A stretch of 64,000 nucleotides of DNA from JAAELZ01 sp965209105 (GTDB lineage: Bacteria; Pseudomonadota; Gammaproteobacteria; Arenicellales; Poriferihabitantaceae), in the NCBI GenBank assembly GCA_965209105.1, contig CBDBQB010000039.1, positions 62,001 through 126,000 on the forward strand, read 5' to 3'. Position 1 is the stretch's first letter. Each line of letters begins with the position of its first letter. Below, in pieces: positions 33,436 to 43,104 of this stretch. The position numbers and the translations under genes are program-made. Under the pieces are notes generated by a model, which searched no databases, was not told the DNA's origin, and saw only the letters and a program-made list of their open reading frames with translations.

Positions 33436-34566
33436 TTATAGTGGAACGCGCAGGCGCTGACCCGTATGAATTAAGTTGGGGTTGGTCAATACTTGTGGGT
33501 TCGCTGCGTAAATCTTTGGGTATAGCCATCCATCGTTGTACGCCCGTTGAGCGATATCCCATAAGGTATCGCCCCGTTTAACTGTTACCCATCGCGTTTC
33601 GTTGCTGCGCTCCCGTTCGACCGGCACCAATGAGGCGAGGTATTCTGAATCACGTTTAAATTGGCGCTCGGCTTTCCTGTTGTCACGACTCTGAAACAAT
33701 AAGTCTATTTGATCCTGCAAACTTGTGGCGGCAGATCGACCAGCTGCCGGTTTGACATTCACCACAAGGTTCATTTCTTCTTGTTTGGGTTTGTCGCGAC
33801 TACTATCCATTAAATCTTCCACCTGTGCGCGCAGTTGCCGAGTAATTGCATCGCCGCCAGCAGTATCGGCAATATCTAAGCGGTTGATTAAGTCGGTCCC
33901 CTTGGCTTTGACCTCGACGATCTGGGAGCGTTTCTCTTCACTTAGGTACGTGTATGCTTCATTGACATCGGATAAGGCAGCGAGGTAATCGCGATCATCC
34001 GCGGATATGTTGCCTGTGCTGTTTTGGTTTAGCGTTGCGAGCAATTTACCCGTACTGCTATCGAGCTGGTGTATACGTTGCGCCAGCGCGACATTTTGTC
34101 CCTTGACGGTTTCAATTTCAGCTTCTTTTTGTTTTAAGGAAGCGGCCAGTCTTATGTTCTCTTCGGTGCCTCGCGTTTGCGCCTCGATCATTTCTTTAAT
34201 GCGCTGCGTCTGCGTTGCTATTTCGCTATTCGATAAACTGGCGGAGTCCGCCGAGTTGTTGGCGGTTGATTGGGTGCTGCGTTGCTTTTCTAGCTTAAGT
34301 TCCTGCTCTAATGCGCGCGCGCGCAGCGTCTCTCTAACTTGATCAGCACGCGCTTTTTCAAGGGCGAGTTGCGTTTGAAGATCAGCAATTTCTTTGAGAT
34401 CTTTATCCGACAATCCCTGGGTTGATAATGTGCCACTGGCAGAACCGCTTGAATCAATGCCCGGCAAGGATCCTTTCACCAGCAAAAACCACAACAAAAC
34501 GCCAACCAAAATCGACATCAATATGTTTGCGATTAAAAATGTTCTATTGGCAGAAGTCTTTTTCAC
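33436..34566 (-). CDS. LysM protein with transmembrane helix and coiled coil
   Basis: The 376-residue protein has one N-terminal helix (residues 10-30, FLIANILMSILVGVLLWFLL), a long coiled coil rich in Glu, Gln, Lys and Ala (about residues 55-260), and a C-terminal LysM domain (TVKRGDTLWDIAQRAYNDGW to QRLRVPL). It would span from the inner membrane to the peptidoglycan, possibly as a cell-envelope organiser. No enzymatic domain is present. The downstream rhodanese gene lies upstream in transcription, 50 bp apart. Confidence 0.85.
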   Translation of the reverse strand: MKKTSANRTFLIANILMSILVGVLLWFLLVKGSLPGIDSSGSASGTLSTQGLSDKDLKEIADLQTQLALEKARADQVRETLRARALEQELKLEKQRSTQSTANNSADSASLSNSEIATQTQRIKEMIEAQTRGTEENIRLAASLKQKEAEIETVKGQNVALAQRIHQLDSSTGKLLATLNQNSTGNISADDRDYLAALSDVNEAYTYLSEEKRSQIVEVKAKGTDLINRLDIADTAGGDAITRQLRAQVEDLMDSSRDKPKQEEMNLVVNVKPAAGRSAATSLQDQIDLLFQSRDNRKAERQFKRDSEYLASLVPVERERSNETRWVTVKRGDTLWDIAQRAYNDGWLYPKIYAANPQVLTNPNLIHTGQRLRVPL

Positions 34567-34616
34567 AATTGATTAGTTTGGAAGCATTGATTAACGGCAG
34601 GCGTATCGCAATAGGT

Positions 34617-35270
34617 TTAGTTAGTGCCTACCTCGTTAGAAACGGGTTGAACGGTCGTCAGCCCAAGGATTTTCCATAACTGCATACCCCCACGATAATA
34701 TCGAAGTTTTTCAGCGGGATAGCCTTCTTGTACCAGTGCTTTGATTGCTCGAGGTGACTGGTCACACCACGGCCCGTTACACCACAGCAGCAGGTTTCGA
34801 ACGTTTTCAAAATCCCAAGCATCATTGATTCGAATTGCGCCCAACAGTGGCAGTATTTCTTTTGATGAAGACGTAAAGAGGACAAACGGAATGTTGATAG
34901 AGCCGGGGATGGTTTCACTATTGTAAAACTTCGGCATTCTTGCGTCGATCAATAAGCCAGTGCCGTTGGCAACATCGTTGTCTAAAAACGCAAGTATGTC
35001 CAATTCACCGACTGTTTCAACACCGGGCGCAGCACTCATTGGGTGGACGCAAAAGGGTGGGCAGGGACGAGAAGTTTTGGCGAAGTCGTCGACCAACTTG
35101 TTCGACGTGTCTTGGATTCGCTTGATCTCGACAGGCGTGCCGCGATGATCAACCCTTATTGTTGGCATGTGTGGCGTGATTCCAACGACAATGACGTCGT
35201 CAGTGCTTTGAGCCGAGGCAATAGACTGGCTAAATAAAAGGGCCAAGATAGTGGTAGTTAATGTTTTCAA
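34617..35270 (-). CDS. Secreted rhodanese-domain protein
   Basis: The 217-residue protein has a signal peptide (MKTLTTTILALLFSQSIASA). It is rhodanese-like from about residue 85 (LLIDARMPKFYNSETIPGSI), with the active-site loop LLWCNGPWCDQSPRAIKALV and Cys in the catalytic position. PCPPFCVHPM adds two more cysteines. Periplasmic rhodaneses handle sulfane sulfur or act as redox partners; the substrate is unknown. It probably forms an operon with the LysM gene. Confidence 0.85.
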   Translation of the reverse strand: MKTLTTTILALLFSQSIASAQSTDDVIVVGITPHMPTIRVDHRGTPVEIKRIQDTSNKLVDDFAKTSRPCPPFCVHPMSAAPGVETVGELDILAFLDNDVANGTGLLIDARMPKFYNSETIPGSINIPFVLFTSSSKEILPLLGAIRINDAWDFENVRNLLLWCNGPWCDQSPRAIKALVQEGYPAEKLRYYRGGMQLWKILGLTTVQPVSNEVGTN

Positions 35271-35483
35271 CGACTTGTCTCCATAATATAAGGTGGTATT
35301 GTTAGTTTCTTTGTCAAGTATTAAACCAATATGACTAAATTATAGATCAAACGCAAGAATAATTGCGCGAATTGTCGCGCGTAAAGACAATACTAAAGTA
35401 TAAAAAACGTCCGATGCAAGCATTTCCATAAAGTTTTTTAGATTTTTCTGCGTGATTAAGGCTGTAGCGATTAAAATACTGCG

Positions 35484-36011
35484 ATGTCACTTTTACTTGA
35501 TGCACTGGGAAAAGCAGAAAAAGACCGTCTTCGTGACGAAGTTCCAGAACTGCGGACACCGAGCCACACAGAGTCATCGCTCGTCGATCAGCTGGTGAAA
35601 ATTATGGCGCTGCTGATGATCATGGCGACGTGTTTTATCGCGGGATATTTTCTTAGGCCTAATATCGATAAATGGATGGTTTCCACACCAACGAATGAAA
35701 CTGCTGTGCCAGTCAGCGTGGTGAGCGAGCCCCAGCAGGAACCGGCTGATGCCAAACGCGAAGGCGCGACCGACCCTATTTTATTCGAGGAATCTCCATC
35801 AGCGCTGAGCTTAGATAAAGGCTCGGCATCAATGGAGTTGAGCGTTATTTCTTATTCTGATTTGTCCGCGGTACGCTTCGCGATGATTAATGGTTTTGTG
35901 ATGCATGAGGGCGATGTGCTGGCAAGCGGCGAGCGCATAAAAAAAATTGAGCGCAGTGCGGTGGTATTAGAAAAAATGGGTGTGACAACAAAGGTGGGCC
36001 TTAATCCCTAG
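35484..36011 (+). CDS. gspB: GspB-like type II secretion assembly protein
   Basis: The 175-residue protein has the typical start MSLLLDALGKAEKDR, one transmembrane helix (about residues 38-58), a proline-rich linker and a C-terminal PulB/GspB domain (ISYSDLSAVRFAMINGFVMH, LASGERIKKIERSAVVLEKM). GspB works with GspA to place the secretin through the peptidoglycan. gspA is not adjacent. It is divergent from the rhodanese gene and convergent with pyrD, whose stop lies 15 bp away. Confidence 0.85.
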   Translation: MSLLLDALGKAEKDRLRDEVPELRTPSHTESSLVDQLVKIMALLMIMATCFIAGYFLRPNIDKWMVSTPTNETAVPVSVVSEPQQEPADAKREGATDPILFEESPSALSLDKGSASMELSVISYSDLSAVRFAMINGFVMHEGDVLASGERIKKIERSAVVLEKMGVTTKVGLNP

Positions 36012-36025
36012 GCCAGTACTGCGCT

Positions 36026-37045
36026 TTACAGCGAATTAACAATTTCTCGTACCACCGCCGGGCCACGATAAATCAGACTTGAATACAATTGAATTGCGCT
36101 GGCACCGGCTTGCATTTTTGCCTGTGCGGAGGCTGCGTCATCTATCCCACCCACCCCTATGATGGAAATTTCGCCCTGTAAGCGCTGACTAAACTCTGCG
36201 ATGCACTGGGTGGCCAATTCTGCCAAGGGTGCGCCGCTCAAGCCGCCTGCTTCAGAGGCTAATGGATGGCTGAGGTTTGCTCGACTTAAACTGGTATTGC
36301 TGGCGATTAGGCCGTCAATTTTGTGAGTGAGGACAGCCTTGCTAATATCATCAAACTGCTGTGATTTTAGATCAGGCGCGACTTTTAGGGCGAATGGGGT
36401 ATAGCGCCCGGTTTGGTCGGCGAGTTTCAAGCGGGCTTGTGAAAGGGCCAAGAGAAGTGCATTTAATTGGGCATCGTCTTGCAGGGATCGTAAGTTTTGT
36501 GTATTCGGCGAAGAAATATTGATGCAAATATAATCCGCGACAGAGTAGACCGTCTTTAAGCCTGTCACATAATCGTCTATCGATTTTTCAATCGGCGTGT
36601 CGGCATTTTTGCCAATATTCAGCCCTTTGATGTGAGCGGCTTGGCTCTTGCCTATATTTGCTAAAAATGCATCGAGCCCAATGCTGTTGAAGCCCATGCG
36701 ATTGATGATCGCTTTATCAGCGTTTAGGCGAAATAGCCGTGGTTTTGGATTACCCGGCTGTGCGCGTGGAGTCACCGTACCGTACTCAATAAACGAAAAG
36801 CCCAGCGCGGACAGGGCGTCGCCTGCCACCCCTTGCTTATCTAGGCCGGCGGCTAAACCGAGGGGGTGTGGTAATTTCAAGCCCATTATTTCCACGGGTT
36901 TACTACTAATGCGATTGGCGTACAGCGCGCGCAGTGATTTCAGTGCGAGTCTTGATTGGCTGGCCCAGCGCAAGCTGTTGATCGCTAGATCATGCGAGCG
37001 TTCGGCGTCCATCTGAAAGAATAATGGGCGGATCAGTCGATACAT
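36026..37045 (-). CDS. pyrD: Dihydroorotate dehydrogenase, class 2 (quinone)
   Basis: The 339-residue protein starts at MYRLIRPLFFQMDAERSHDL, matching PyrD. An N-terminal membrane-binding extension precedes the FMN barrel (MGLKLPHPLGLAAGLDKQGV, FIEYGTVTPRAQPGNPKPRL, NISSPNTQNLRSLQ with the class 2 serine, SIIGVGGIDDAASAQAKMQA). It oxidises dihydroorotate using ubiquinone at the inner membrane. Its ATG overlaps the stop of the upstream rluF-like gene (TGATG), so the two are translationally coupled. Confidence 0.97.
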   Translation of the reverse strand: MYRLIRPLFFQMDAERSHDLAINSLRWASQSRLALKSLRALYANRISSKPVEIMGLKLPHPLGLAAGLDKQGVAGDALSALGFSFIEYGTVTPRAQPGNPKPRLFRLNADKAIINRMGFNSIGLDAFLANIGKSQAAHIKGLNIGKNADTPIEKSIDDYVTGLKTVYSVADYICINISSPNTQNLRSLQDDAQLNALLLALSQARLKLADQTGRYTPFALKVAPDLKSQQFDDISKAVLTHKIDGLIASNTSLSRANLSHPLASEAGGLSGAPLAELATQCIAEFSQRLQGEISIIGVGGIDDAASAQAKMQAGASAIQLYSSLIYRGPAVVREIVNSL

Positions 37046-37767
37046 CAGAATTGTTCGTCTGCTTTTAAGTAGCGCCATTTCCCGACCGGCAAATCCTCTA
37101 GACGAATTTTGCCTATGCGCACGCGCATCAGACGTATGACGCGTAAGTCGACCAATTCACACATCCTCCGGATCTGTCGTTTTCGGCCTTCGGTCAGGGT
37201 GAACTGAATATGATGATCATCGATTTTCTTAATACCCGCTTTTTTGAGTCGTTTGCCATCTAGAGACAGCCCTTCTCGCAGCTGATCAAGTATTTCTTCG
37301 GAAAGATCACCATTGACCCAGATCAGATATTCTTTTTCAACCAGTGAATCCGCACCGATCAATTGTCGCGCCACTCTGCCGTCTTGGGTTAACACCAATA
37401 TTCCCTGCGAATCAATGTCTAGGCGGCCCGCCGGTGCCATCCCGACCCACGATAGTTTTGGATCACCTCCGCCAACGTGGTTTTCGGGTTGAAGTAACTC
37501 ACTGGCGGCAGGATAATCTTTTTCGGGTAAATTGGAAACGTAGCCAATCGGTTTATTGAGCAAGACAGTGTGGCGCGCATCCTGGGCTTTTTGCGCGGCT
37601 GACTTGAGTTCGATCTGTTGGCTTTCTAGAATTCGACTGCCTAGCTTGTCGATGACTTCTCCATCAACCAACACCAAGCCTTGCTCGATATAACGATCGG
37701 CCTCTCGACGCGAACATAATCCGCGCTGCGCCATGAGTTTTGACAAGCGGATGGGCGCCTCAGACAT
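37045..37767 (-). CDS. 23S rRNA pseudouridine synthase, RluF/RluE-like
   Basis: The 240-residue protein has an N-terminal S4 domain (IRLSKLMAQRGLCSRREADR) and an RsuA-type catalytic domain with the catalytic Asp in APAGRLDIDSQGILVLTQDG and EGRKRQIRRMCELVDLRVIR. The S4 domain and spacing fit RluF or RluB better than RluE. It modifies a uridine in 23S rRNA. It is in an operon with pyrD and lies four bases after purB. Confidence 0.9.
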   Translation of the reverse strand: MSEAPIRLSKLMAQRGLCSRREADRYIEQGLVLVDGEVIDKLGSRILESQQIELKSAAQKAQDARHTVLLNKPIGYVSNLPEKDYPAASELLQPENHVGGGDPKLSWVGMAPAGRLDIDSQGILVLTQDGRVARQLIGADSLVEKEYLIWVNGDLSEEILDQLREGLSLDGKRLKKAGIKKIDDHHIQFTLTEGRKRQIRRMCELVDLRVIRLMRVRIGKIRLEDLPVGKWRYLKADEQF

Positions 37768-37771
37768 GACC

Positions 37772-39175
37772 TTATTCGTCTAGCAGCGCTTGGGTTGCTT
37801 CAATCGCATTACCGATATAATTCGCGGGGCTAAGCGCAAGGAGCTCAGCTTTTGCCTCGTCAGGAATGTCCAAGGCCTTGATAAAGGTCTTTAGGCCGTC
37901 TTGCGTAATACCGTCTTGACCGCGTGTTAAAGCCTTGAGTTTTTCATAAGGCTCGTCAATATTATAGCGGCGCATCACCGTCTGAATAGGCTCGGCCAAG
38001 ACTTCCCATGCGTTATCCAAATCTTGTGTAATGCGTGCCTCGTTAAAACTGAGTTTGTCTAAACCTCGGAGCAAAGAAGCATAGGCAATCAGGGTGTAAG
38101 CGGCGCCGACACCAAGATTTCGCATCACGGTAGAATCAGTGAGATCACGTTGCCAACGGCTGATCGGTAATTTTTCAGCCAAATGCCCCATCATGGCATT
38201 GGCTAGCCACAAGTTCCCCTCCGCATTTTCAAAATCGATGGGGTTAATTTTGTGCGGCATCGTACTGGAGCCGACTTCACCCGCGATGGATTTTTGTTTG
38301 AAATAGCCCAAGGAAATATACGCCCAGATATCGCGCGCGAAATCGATCAAAATGGTATTGCTGCGATTCATCGCGTGACAATATTCAGCGATGAAGTCAT
38401 GCGGTTCAATTTGAGTCGTCATGCTTTGATATTCAAGTCCTAAATTCTCGACAAAGGATCGGCTGATTCCTGGCCAATCTAAGCTCGGATAGGCGACGAG
38501 ATGGGCATTGAAATTACCGACCGCTCCATTGATTTTGCCGAGCATAGAAACCTCGGCGATCTTTGCGTGGCTGATATTCAAGCGCTGTATAACGTTGGCG
38601 ATTTCCTTGCCCACCGTCGTTGGGCTGGCAGTTTGGCCGTGCGTGCGCGATAACATGGGCACTGCGATCCCAGCTTTGGCGTGTTCTTTAAGCGCGTCGA
38701 TAACCTTTCTTAACTGCGGTAAAACTTGTGTCTCGCGCGCTGATTGCAGCATCAAGGCGTAGCTTAAGTTGTTAATATCTTCTGAGGTGCAAGCGAAGTG
38801 AATAAACTCGCTGTAAGGTGCGAGTTCATCATTATTCGTAATCTGTTGTTTCAGAAAATACTCAACCGCCTTTACATCGTGATTGGTGGTTTGCTCGATG
38901 TCTTTGACTTGCTGGGCACTGGTTTCGGAAAAGTCAGTCACGATGCCGCGTAAGGCTTTTTTTGCCGCCGTAGAAAACTCAGGCAGTTCAGCAATATCTG
39001 CTTGTTTGCTCAGATGAATCATCCATTCAACTTCCACATGAACCCGATAGTAAATCAGCCCATATTCGCTAAAGTACGGCCGCAGCGCAGCAGTTTTGCT
39101 GGCATATCGACCATCTAGCGGCGACAGGGCAGTCAGTTCTGAGAGCGGCAATTCGGCTTGGTTTTCAAAAGGCAT
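37772..39175 (-). CDS. purB: Adenylosuccinate lyase
   Basis: The 467-residue protein has SPLDGRYASKTAALRPYFSE at the start, TSEDINNLSYALML, SRTHGQTASPTTVGKEIANV with the catalytic His, and the signature SSTMPHKINPIDFENAEGNL. It acts twice in purine synthesis (SAICAR to AICAR, adenylosuccinate to AMP). Full length, like the E. coli enzyme. It is first of the purB-rluF-pyrD group. Confidence 0.98.
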   Translation of the reverse strand: MPFENQAELPLSELTALSPLDGRYASKTAALRPYFSEYGLIYYRVHVEVEWMIHLSKQADIAELPEFSTAAKKALRGIVTDFSETSAQQVKDIEQTTNHDVKAVEYFLKQQITNNDELAPYSEFIHFACTSEDINNLSYALMLQSARETQVLPQLRKVIDALKEHAKAGIAVPMLSRTHGQTASPTTVGKEIANVIQRLNISHAKIAEVSMLGKINGAVGNFNAHLVAYPSLDWPGISRSFVENLGLEYQSMTTQIEPHDFIAEYCHAMNRSNTILIDFARDIWAYISLGYFKQKSIAGEVGSSTMPHKINPIDFENAEGNLWLANAMMGHLAEKLPISRWQRDLTDSTVMRNLGVGAAYTLIAYASLLRGLDKLSFNEARITQDLDNAWEVLAEPIQTVMRRYNIDEPYEKLKALTRGQDGITQDGLKTFIKALDIPDEAKAELLALSPANYIGNAIEATQALLDE

Positions 39176-39760
39176 ATTGGGCGAGATTTAGAGATAAATT
39201 AACGTACGAACTTTAACATAAGCGGCAGAGTGTGATGGTGCGGTATAGATCAGCTTATGACGTTGCTATTCTCTTAAGCTGGTCTGGCGCCTTGTTGGTT
39301 TCTTAATCGAGACTCAGAACATTCGTGTGGAGCGCCGAGTATTGTGATCGGAAGTCGGTCAATTTCTAGGAAAGAAATTTGAGTAAGCCTAGCGCAAGAA
39401 GCGCTTTGTACACGTCCTGCTGGAAACGAGAAACGCAGGAAATAAGCGCAACTCAGGGTCGCCTTTTCTTTCCACATCTTTCTTTTGGTGGAGTGAAGGA
39501 ATTAGAAATTTACTGATAGGTCGAAGCAGTCAGAGCGAAATTGTTTCTGGCAATTAAGCTCATCTATGATCCCTATAACCTGCCGTTATTTATTCTAAAG
39601 TTTAGAAAAATGTGACAAATCCGTGACAGCTTGGTAACAGACCCACAGCATACTGGCTTAAACCGAGCTTGGGTGAGCCAGTAGTTATCGTTTCCTGACA
39701 AAGGCTCCCAGTCTTGGTTTTAACAAAATCGGTTTAACCATTTCAATAAGGAGTCTACTC
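39176..39760. other. Non-coding gap between purB and the Spondin_N gene
   Basis: It should hold two divergent promoters. I found no convincing gene, RNA or repeat. A 67-codon minus-strand frame (39274-39477) lacks a ribosome site and recognisable features. Confidence 0.35.
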
Positions 39761-40429
39761 ATGAAACATTTACGTACCAAACAGGCCTTAATGGGCCTAG
39801 CTGTATTAACCACGGCGACAATGACGAATGCAGCGTTCGCAGACAAAACCCGGATGATCGAGGTCACCATCACAAACATCACTAATAATCTTAGCTTTAC
39901 GCCCATTATGGCCGCAAGTCACCGTCACGAAATTGACCTATTTGAAGTCGGCGAAGCAGCCAGTGATGAATTAATCACGGTAGCCGAAAGTGGCAACGTA
40001 GCGCCATTGTCTACTTTGCTGTCTGGGAATAATAATGTTGCTGATGTTCAAAACTCAGGTGGTTTATTAGGCCCCGGTGAAAGCGTCACTATTATGCTAG
40101 AGGCAGATAAACGTTCTGACCGCGTTAGCATAGCATCGATGATGTTACCCACGAACGACAGCTTCATTGCTTTAGATAGCGTGCGAGTACCGAAACGGGG
40201 ACAAGCGAGTTATCGGTCACCGGGCTATGATGCCGGCAGTGAGACCAATGACGAAAGCTGCCTTAACATTCCAGGGCCTTTTTGCGGCGGCACAGGATTA
40301 TCACCCGCTGACCCTGGCGAAGGATATGTACACATTAGTCGAGGCATCAGCGGTAATGCAGATTTAGCTTCTGCTGATTTTGATTGGCGCAACGATGTTG
40401 CAAAAATAACCGTACGCAGTGTGAAGTAA
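39761..40429 (+). CDS. Secreted Spondin_N-domain protein
   Basis: The 222-residue protein follows a ribosome site (AAGGAG at 39749-39754). It has a signal peptide ending in TNAAFA, then a Spondin_N domain: IEVTITNITNNLSFTPIMAA, HEIDLFEVGEAASDELITVA, SGGLLGPGESVTIMLE and VHISRGISGNADL. Bacterial Spondin_N proteins are exported beta-sandwich proteins of unknown role, often with metal-binding acidic residues. A terminator follows. Confidence 0.88.
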   Translation: MKHLRTKQALMGLAVLTTATMTNAAFADKTRMIEVTITNITNNLSFTPIMAASHRHEIDLFEVGEAASDELITVAESGNVAPLSTLLSGNNNVADVQNSGGLLGPGESVTIMLEADKRSDRVSIASMMLPTNDSFIALDSVRVPKRGQASYRSPGYDAGSETNDESCLNIPGPFCGGTGLSPADPGEGYVHISRGISGNADLASADFDWRNDVAKITVRSVK

Positions 40430-40456
40430 CCCTGCAACAGCGTCTTTCGTTTAAAG

Positions 40457-40507
40457 ACCCCTTAGTTAATTTTCATCACCGGAAATAACCATGGCTAAGG
40501 GGTTTTA
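40457..40507 (+). terminator. Probable intrinsic terminator after the Spondin_N gene
   Basis: 9-bp stem ACCCCTTAG (40457-40465)/CTAAGGGGT (40495-40503) with a long 29-nt loop, followed by TTTT. Confidence 0.6.
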
Positions 40508-40634
40508 TATCGTAACAAGTTTAGCAAAAAAATGAGAAGCTGAGCCCAAATACTTTATAAAAGTGTGGCAATAACCACAGTTCTAGCAGCGTTAATCAGC
40601 TAGCTTTATGGCTTCAAAATTAAAGGAGCTTTGA

Positions 40635-42053
40635 ATGCATCGAAAATTTCTTTTAGCGACGCTTGTGCTTACGAGCATATTATCAAGCGGTTGTATTCGT
40701 AATGAGCCGTGGCGGTCAGGTACATTCGTCGATACGCCGACAACGGAAAATATAAATGTAGTCACCTATGAATCTCTTGAGAAGAGTCAAGAGGCAAAAC
40801 CTAATAGTGCTGAAGGAAAAGCCTTGGTCGAAGTTGTTCAAGATGAGAATGGCAAGGAGTTATTCGAGCTTAATTTCATTGAGTTTAGCGAACGCGGTAA
40901 TGTATTTGATTCGAGGCGCTCACAATTCGTTTTAGACCGACTCACTGAGCATAGTAAAAAAGGCGCCATTGTGGTCGTGTTTATTCACGGGTGGAAAAAC
41001 AATGCTGCTACAGATAACTCCAATGTTAAAAATTTTAGGAAATCGCTATTTGCTTTGCGCACTGGCCTAGATTCGATCGGCGATCGAAAAGTGGTAGGCC
41101 TCTTTTTGGGTTGGCGTGGAAAATCATTAGTAGAACCGTTGAGTACAGTGCTGACGTACTGGGATAGAAAAGCCGTTGCCGAAAAGGTGGGTCATGGTGG
41201 TGTCACAAAATTGTTGCTCGATTTAGAGACACATAAGGCCGCGAAACCTGAAAACGTATTGGTTGTTGTCGGGCATAGTTTTGGTGGTGCAATGCTGCTA
41301 AGCGCCTACTCTGAGGTGCTACAAACCAAGCTACGTCTGATCGATGCCAGTGAAAACCCACAGAGCAAAATTGCAGACTCTATCGTGTTAGTTAATCCTG
41401 CGATTGAGGCAAATGAAGTATTGACGTTAAAAGAGGCAGTTATTCGTGGCGATTGGAACGCTCAAACGCCGGTATTGTTAGAGGTGATTAGTTCTAAAGC
41501 AGATTGGGCAACACACTACACTTTTCGTATTGGGCAAATTATAGGTACCGCATCCAAATGGAATCAAGACCAATTGGTTCGAGAATATGTCGATAAAACA
41601 GATGATGAGGCAATGAAGTTTCTTCATGAATTTCAGTTGGACACTCGCGCTGTGGGCAACTATTTACCGTTTCATACCAAAGAAATCGAAGTGGATGAAA
41701 GCGGCGAAGGGTTAAAGATTACGGATCTTTGTACAGAAGCAAAAGTACAACGAACCTTAGCGTCAAAAGCTAATCCAAGATTCCCGTGTACACGAAATGA
41801 TCCCATACAGTTTGCTTATACATCCAAAGAGTTTATCAAAGGCCACAGTGATATTTTTAACCCTTTGGTACGGGCTTATTTAGTGACATCAGTCAATGAG
41901 GTTGTTGAGCAGAGCAATCGCAATGTGGTTGAAACCAATCAACCGTCAGTTGGAAGCGCACCACCGCCTAAAGCCGACTTCACACGAACCAGCAGCACCG
42001 ATTTTAATAGTAAGGTGAAACAAACCTATAAGCGTTTGAAAAGCATTAAGTAA
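40635..42053 (+). CDS. Lipoprotein alpha/beta hydrolase
   Basis: The 472-residue protein has a lipoprotein signal (ILSSGC lipobox at residues 15-20) after a good AAGGAG site. The hydrolase core has VVVFIHGWKNNAATDNSN (oxyanion region), FLGWRGKSL, and the nucleophile elbow VVGHSFGGAML with Ser. A late His in KGHSD may complete the triad. It resembles DUF900-like esterases. The C-terminal 40 residues are polar and proline-rich. It is followed after three bases by another alpha/beta hydrolase, so the two form an operon of envelope hydrolases with unknown substrates. Confidence 0.75.
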   Translation: MHRKFLLATLVLTSILSSGCIRNEPWRSGTFVDTPTTENINVVTYESLEKSQEAKPNSAEGKALVEVVQDENGKELFELNFIEFSERGNVFDSRRSQFVLDRLTEHSKKGAIVVVFIHGWKNNAATDNSNVKNFRKSLFALRTGLDSIGDRKVVGLFLGWRGKSLVEPLSTVLTYWDRKAVAEKVGHGGVTKLLLDLETHKAAKPENVLVVVGHSFGGAMLLSAYSEVLQTKLRLIDASENPQSKIADSIVLVNPAIEANEVLTLKEAVIRGDWNAQTPVLLEVISSKADWATHYTFRIGQIIGTASKWNQDQLVREYVDKTDDEAMKFLHEFQLDTRAVGNYLPFHTKEIEVDESGEGLKITDLCTEAKVQRTLASKANPRFPCTRNDPIQFAYTSKEFIKGHSDIFNPLVRAYLVTSVNEVVEQSNRNVVETNQPSVGSAPPPKADFTRTSSTDFNSKVKQTYKRLKSIK

Positions 42054-42056
42054 AAA

Positions 42057-43040
42057 ATGAAATATCCGAACCCGAGCAATAGCAGAATCGTGCATCGATT
42101 ACATGCTATCCTATTTGTTGTGTCGCTGAATATGCTGCTGATGGCTGCCCCCGCTGCTTTAGAGGGACTGGGATGTGCAGAAGGTAGTTGGCCGGACATT
42201 GAAGCACAAGTGCCGCTTGATGATTTTATCCATGATGGCGACCTTTATTTTGATTACTATCATATAAAAGCGCACGGTAGTGAGATTGCAGATGAAGGTG
42301 CATCGCCTGCATTGCTTATTTTACATGAACTACCCGGTCTGGGTGAGTCGACGTTTTGTTTAGGACAAGCCTTGGCAAAGGAAGGGTATGATATTTATAT
42401 TCCAAGGCTATTTGGCAGTGAAAGCGGTCAGAAAACACCGATACGCAATATTCTTGGACTTGCCACCAGTAAGTATTGGGATATTTTCTCCAGCAATGGC
42501 AACGAAGGTATTTTATCTCGGCTCGAAACATTTTCAAGTTGGATTAGTGCACAACACAACAATGAGATTGGAGTGATCGGAAACTGCTTAACCGGCGCGT
42601 TTCCAGTTTATCTGATGGGGAGCGTCGCAGTCAAAGGGGTGGTTATTTCACAACCTTCCACACCTGTACATCTGCCCTTGACCTATAAGCTGATCCCTAG
42701 CTTGAAAAGCCATCTCGGTTTGCCACTGAACACCTTGCCGCGTATAAAAGAAGAATCCACTGCGCCGATGTTAGGCTTCCGCTTTTATGGGGATCAAATT
42801 TCGCCGCCCGAAAAATTGCAAGTACTCCAAAATCAATTTGGAGAGCAATTCACTGATTGCTCGGTAAGCCAACAAGAACTAAATCGTGAATCTCCTCAAG
42901 AAGATCCCTGGCACGCTGTTTTAACCTCCGGACACAGGAGTATATCCGGTGGTGTACGCATACTAAAAGTTATTGAATTCTTTGATCGTGTATTGAAATC
43001 TAAAAAGGGTATGGCCGGCTTTAAATGCACTGAGTTATGA
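42057..43040 (+). CDS. Exported dienelactone-hydrolase-family protein
   Basis: The 327-residue protein has an N-terminal hydrophobic signal (LHAILFVVSLNMLLMAAPAA). The DLH fold shows LLILHELPGLGESTFCLGQA, YIPRLFGSESG and the nucleophile elbow IGNCLTGAFPVYL, with Cys as in dienelactone hydrolases. The catalytic Asp/His pair is expected near RFYGDQISPPEK and PWHAVLTSGHRSI. It forms an operon with the preceding lipoprotein hydrolase. Substrate unknown. Confidence 0.8.
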   Translation: MKYPNPSNSRIVHRLHAILFVVSLNMLLMAAPAALEGLGCAEGSWPDIEAQVPLDDFIHDGDLYFDYYHIKAHGSEIADEGASPALLILHELPGLGESTFCLGQALAKEGYDIYIPRLFGSESGQKTPIRNILGLATSKYWDIFSSNGNEGILSRLETFSSWISAQHNNEIGVIGNCLTGAFPVYLMGSVAVKGVVISQPSTPVHLPLTYKLIPSLKSHLGLPLNTLPRIKEESTAPMLGFRFYGDQISPPEKLQVLQNQFGEQFTDCSVSQQELNRESPQEDPWHAVLTSGHRSISGGVRILKVIEFFDRVLKSKKGMAGFKCTEL

Positions 43041-43104
43041 GGCAAGAAAGCCGTATTGTTTAACATCTATTACACTTGATTCAACGTAATTTGCCCCCAC
43101 GTAA

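Noticed and set aside
39274..39477. 67-codon minus-strand frame upstream of the Spondin_N gene
   Set aside because: No ribosome site or coding character; likely chance.
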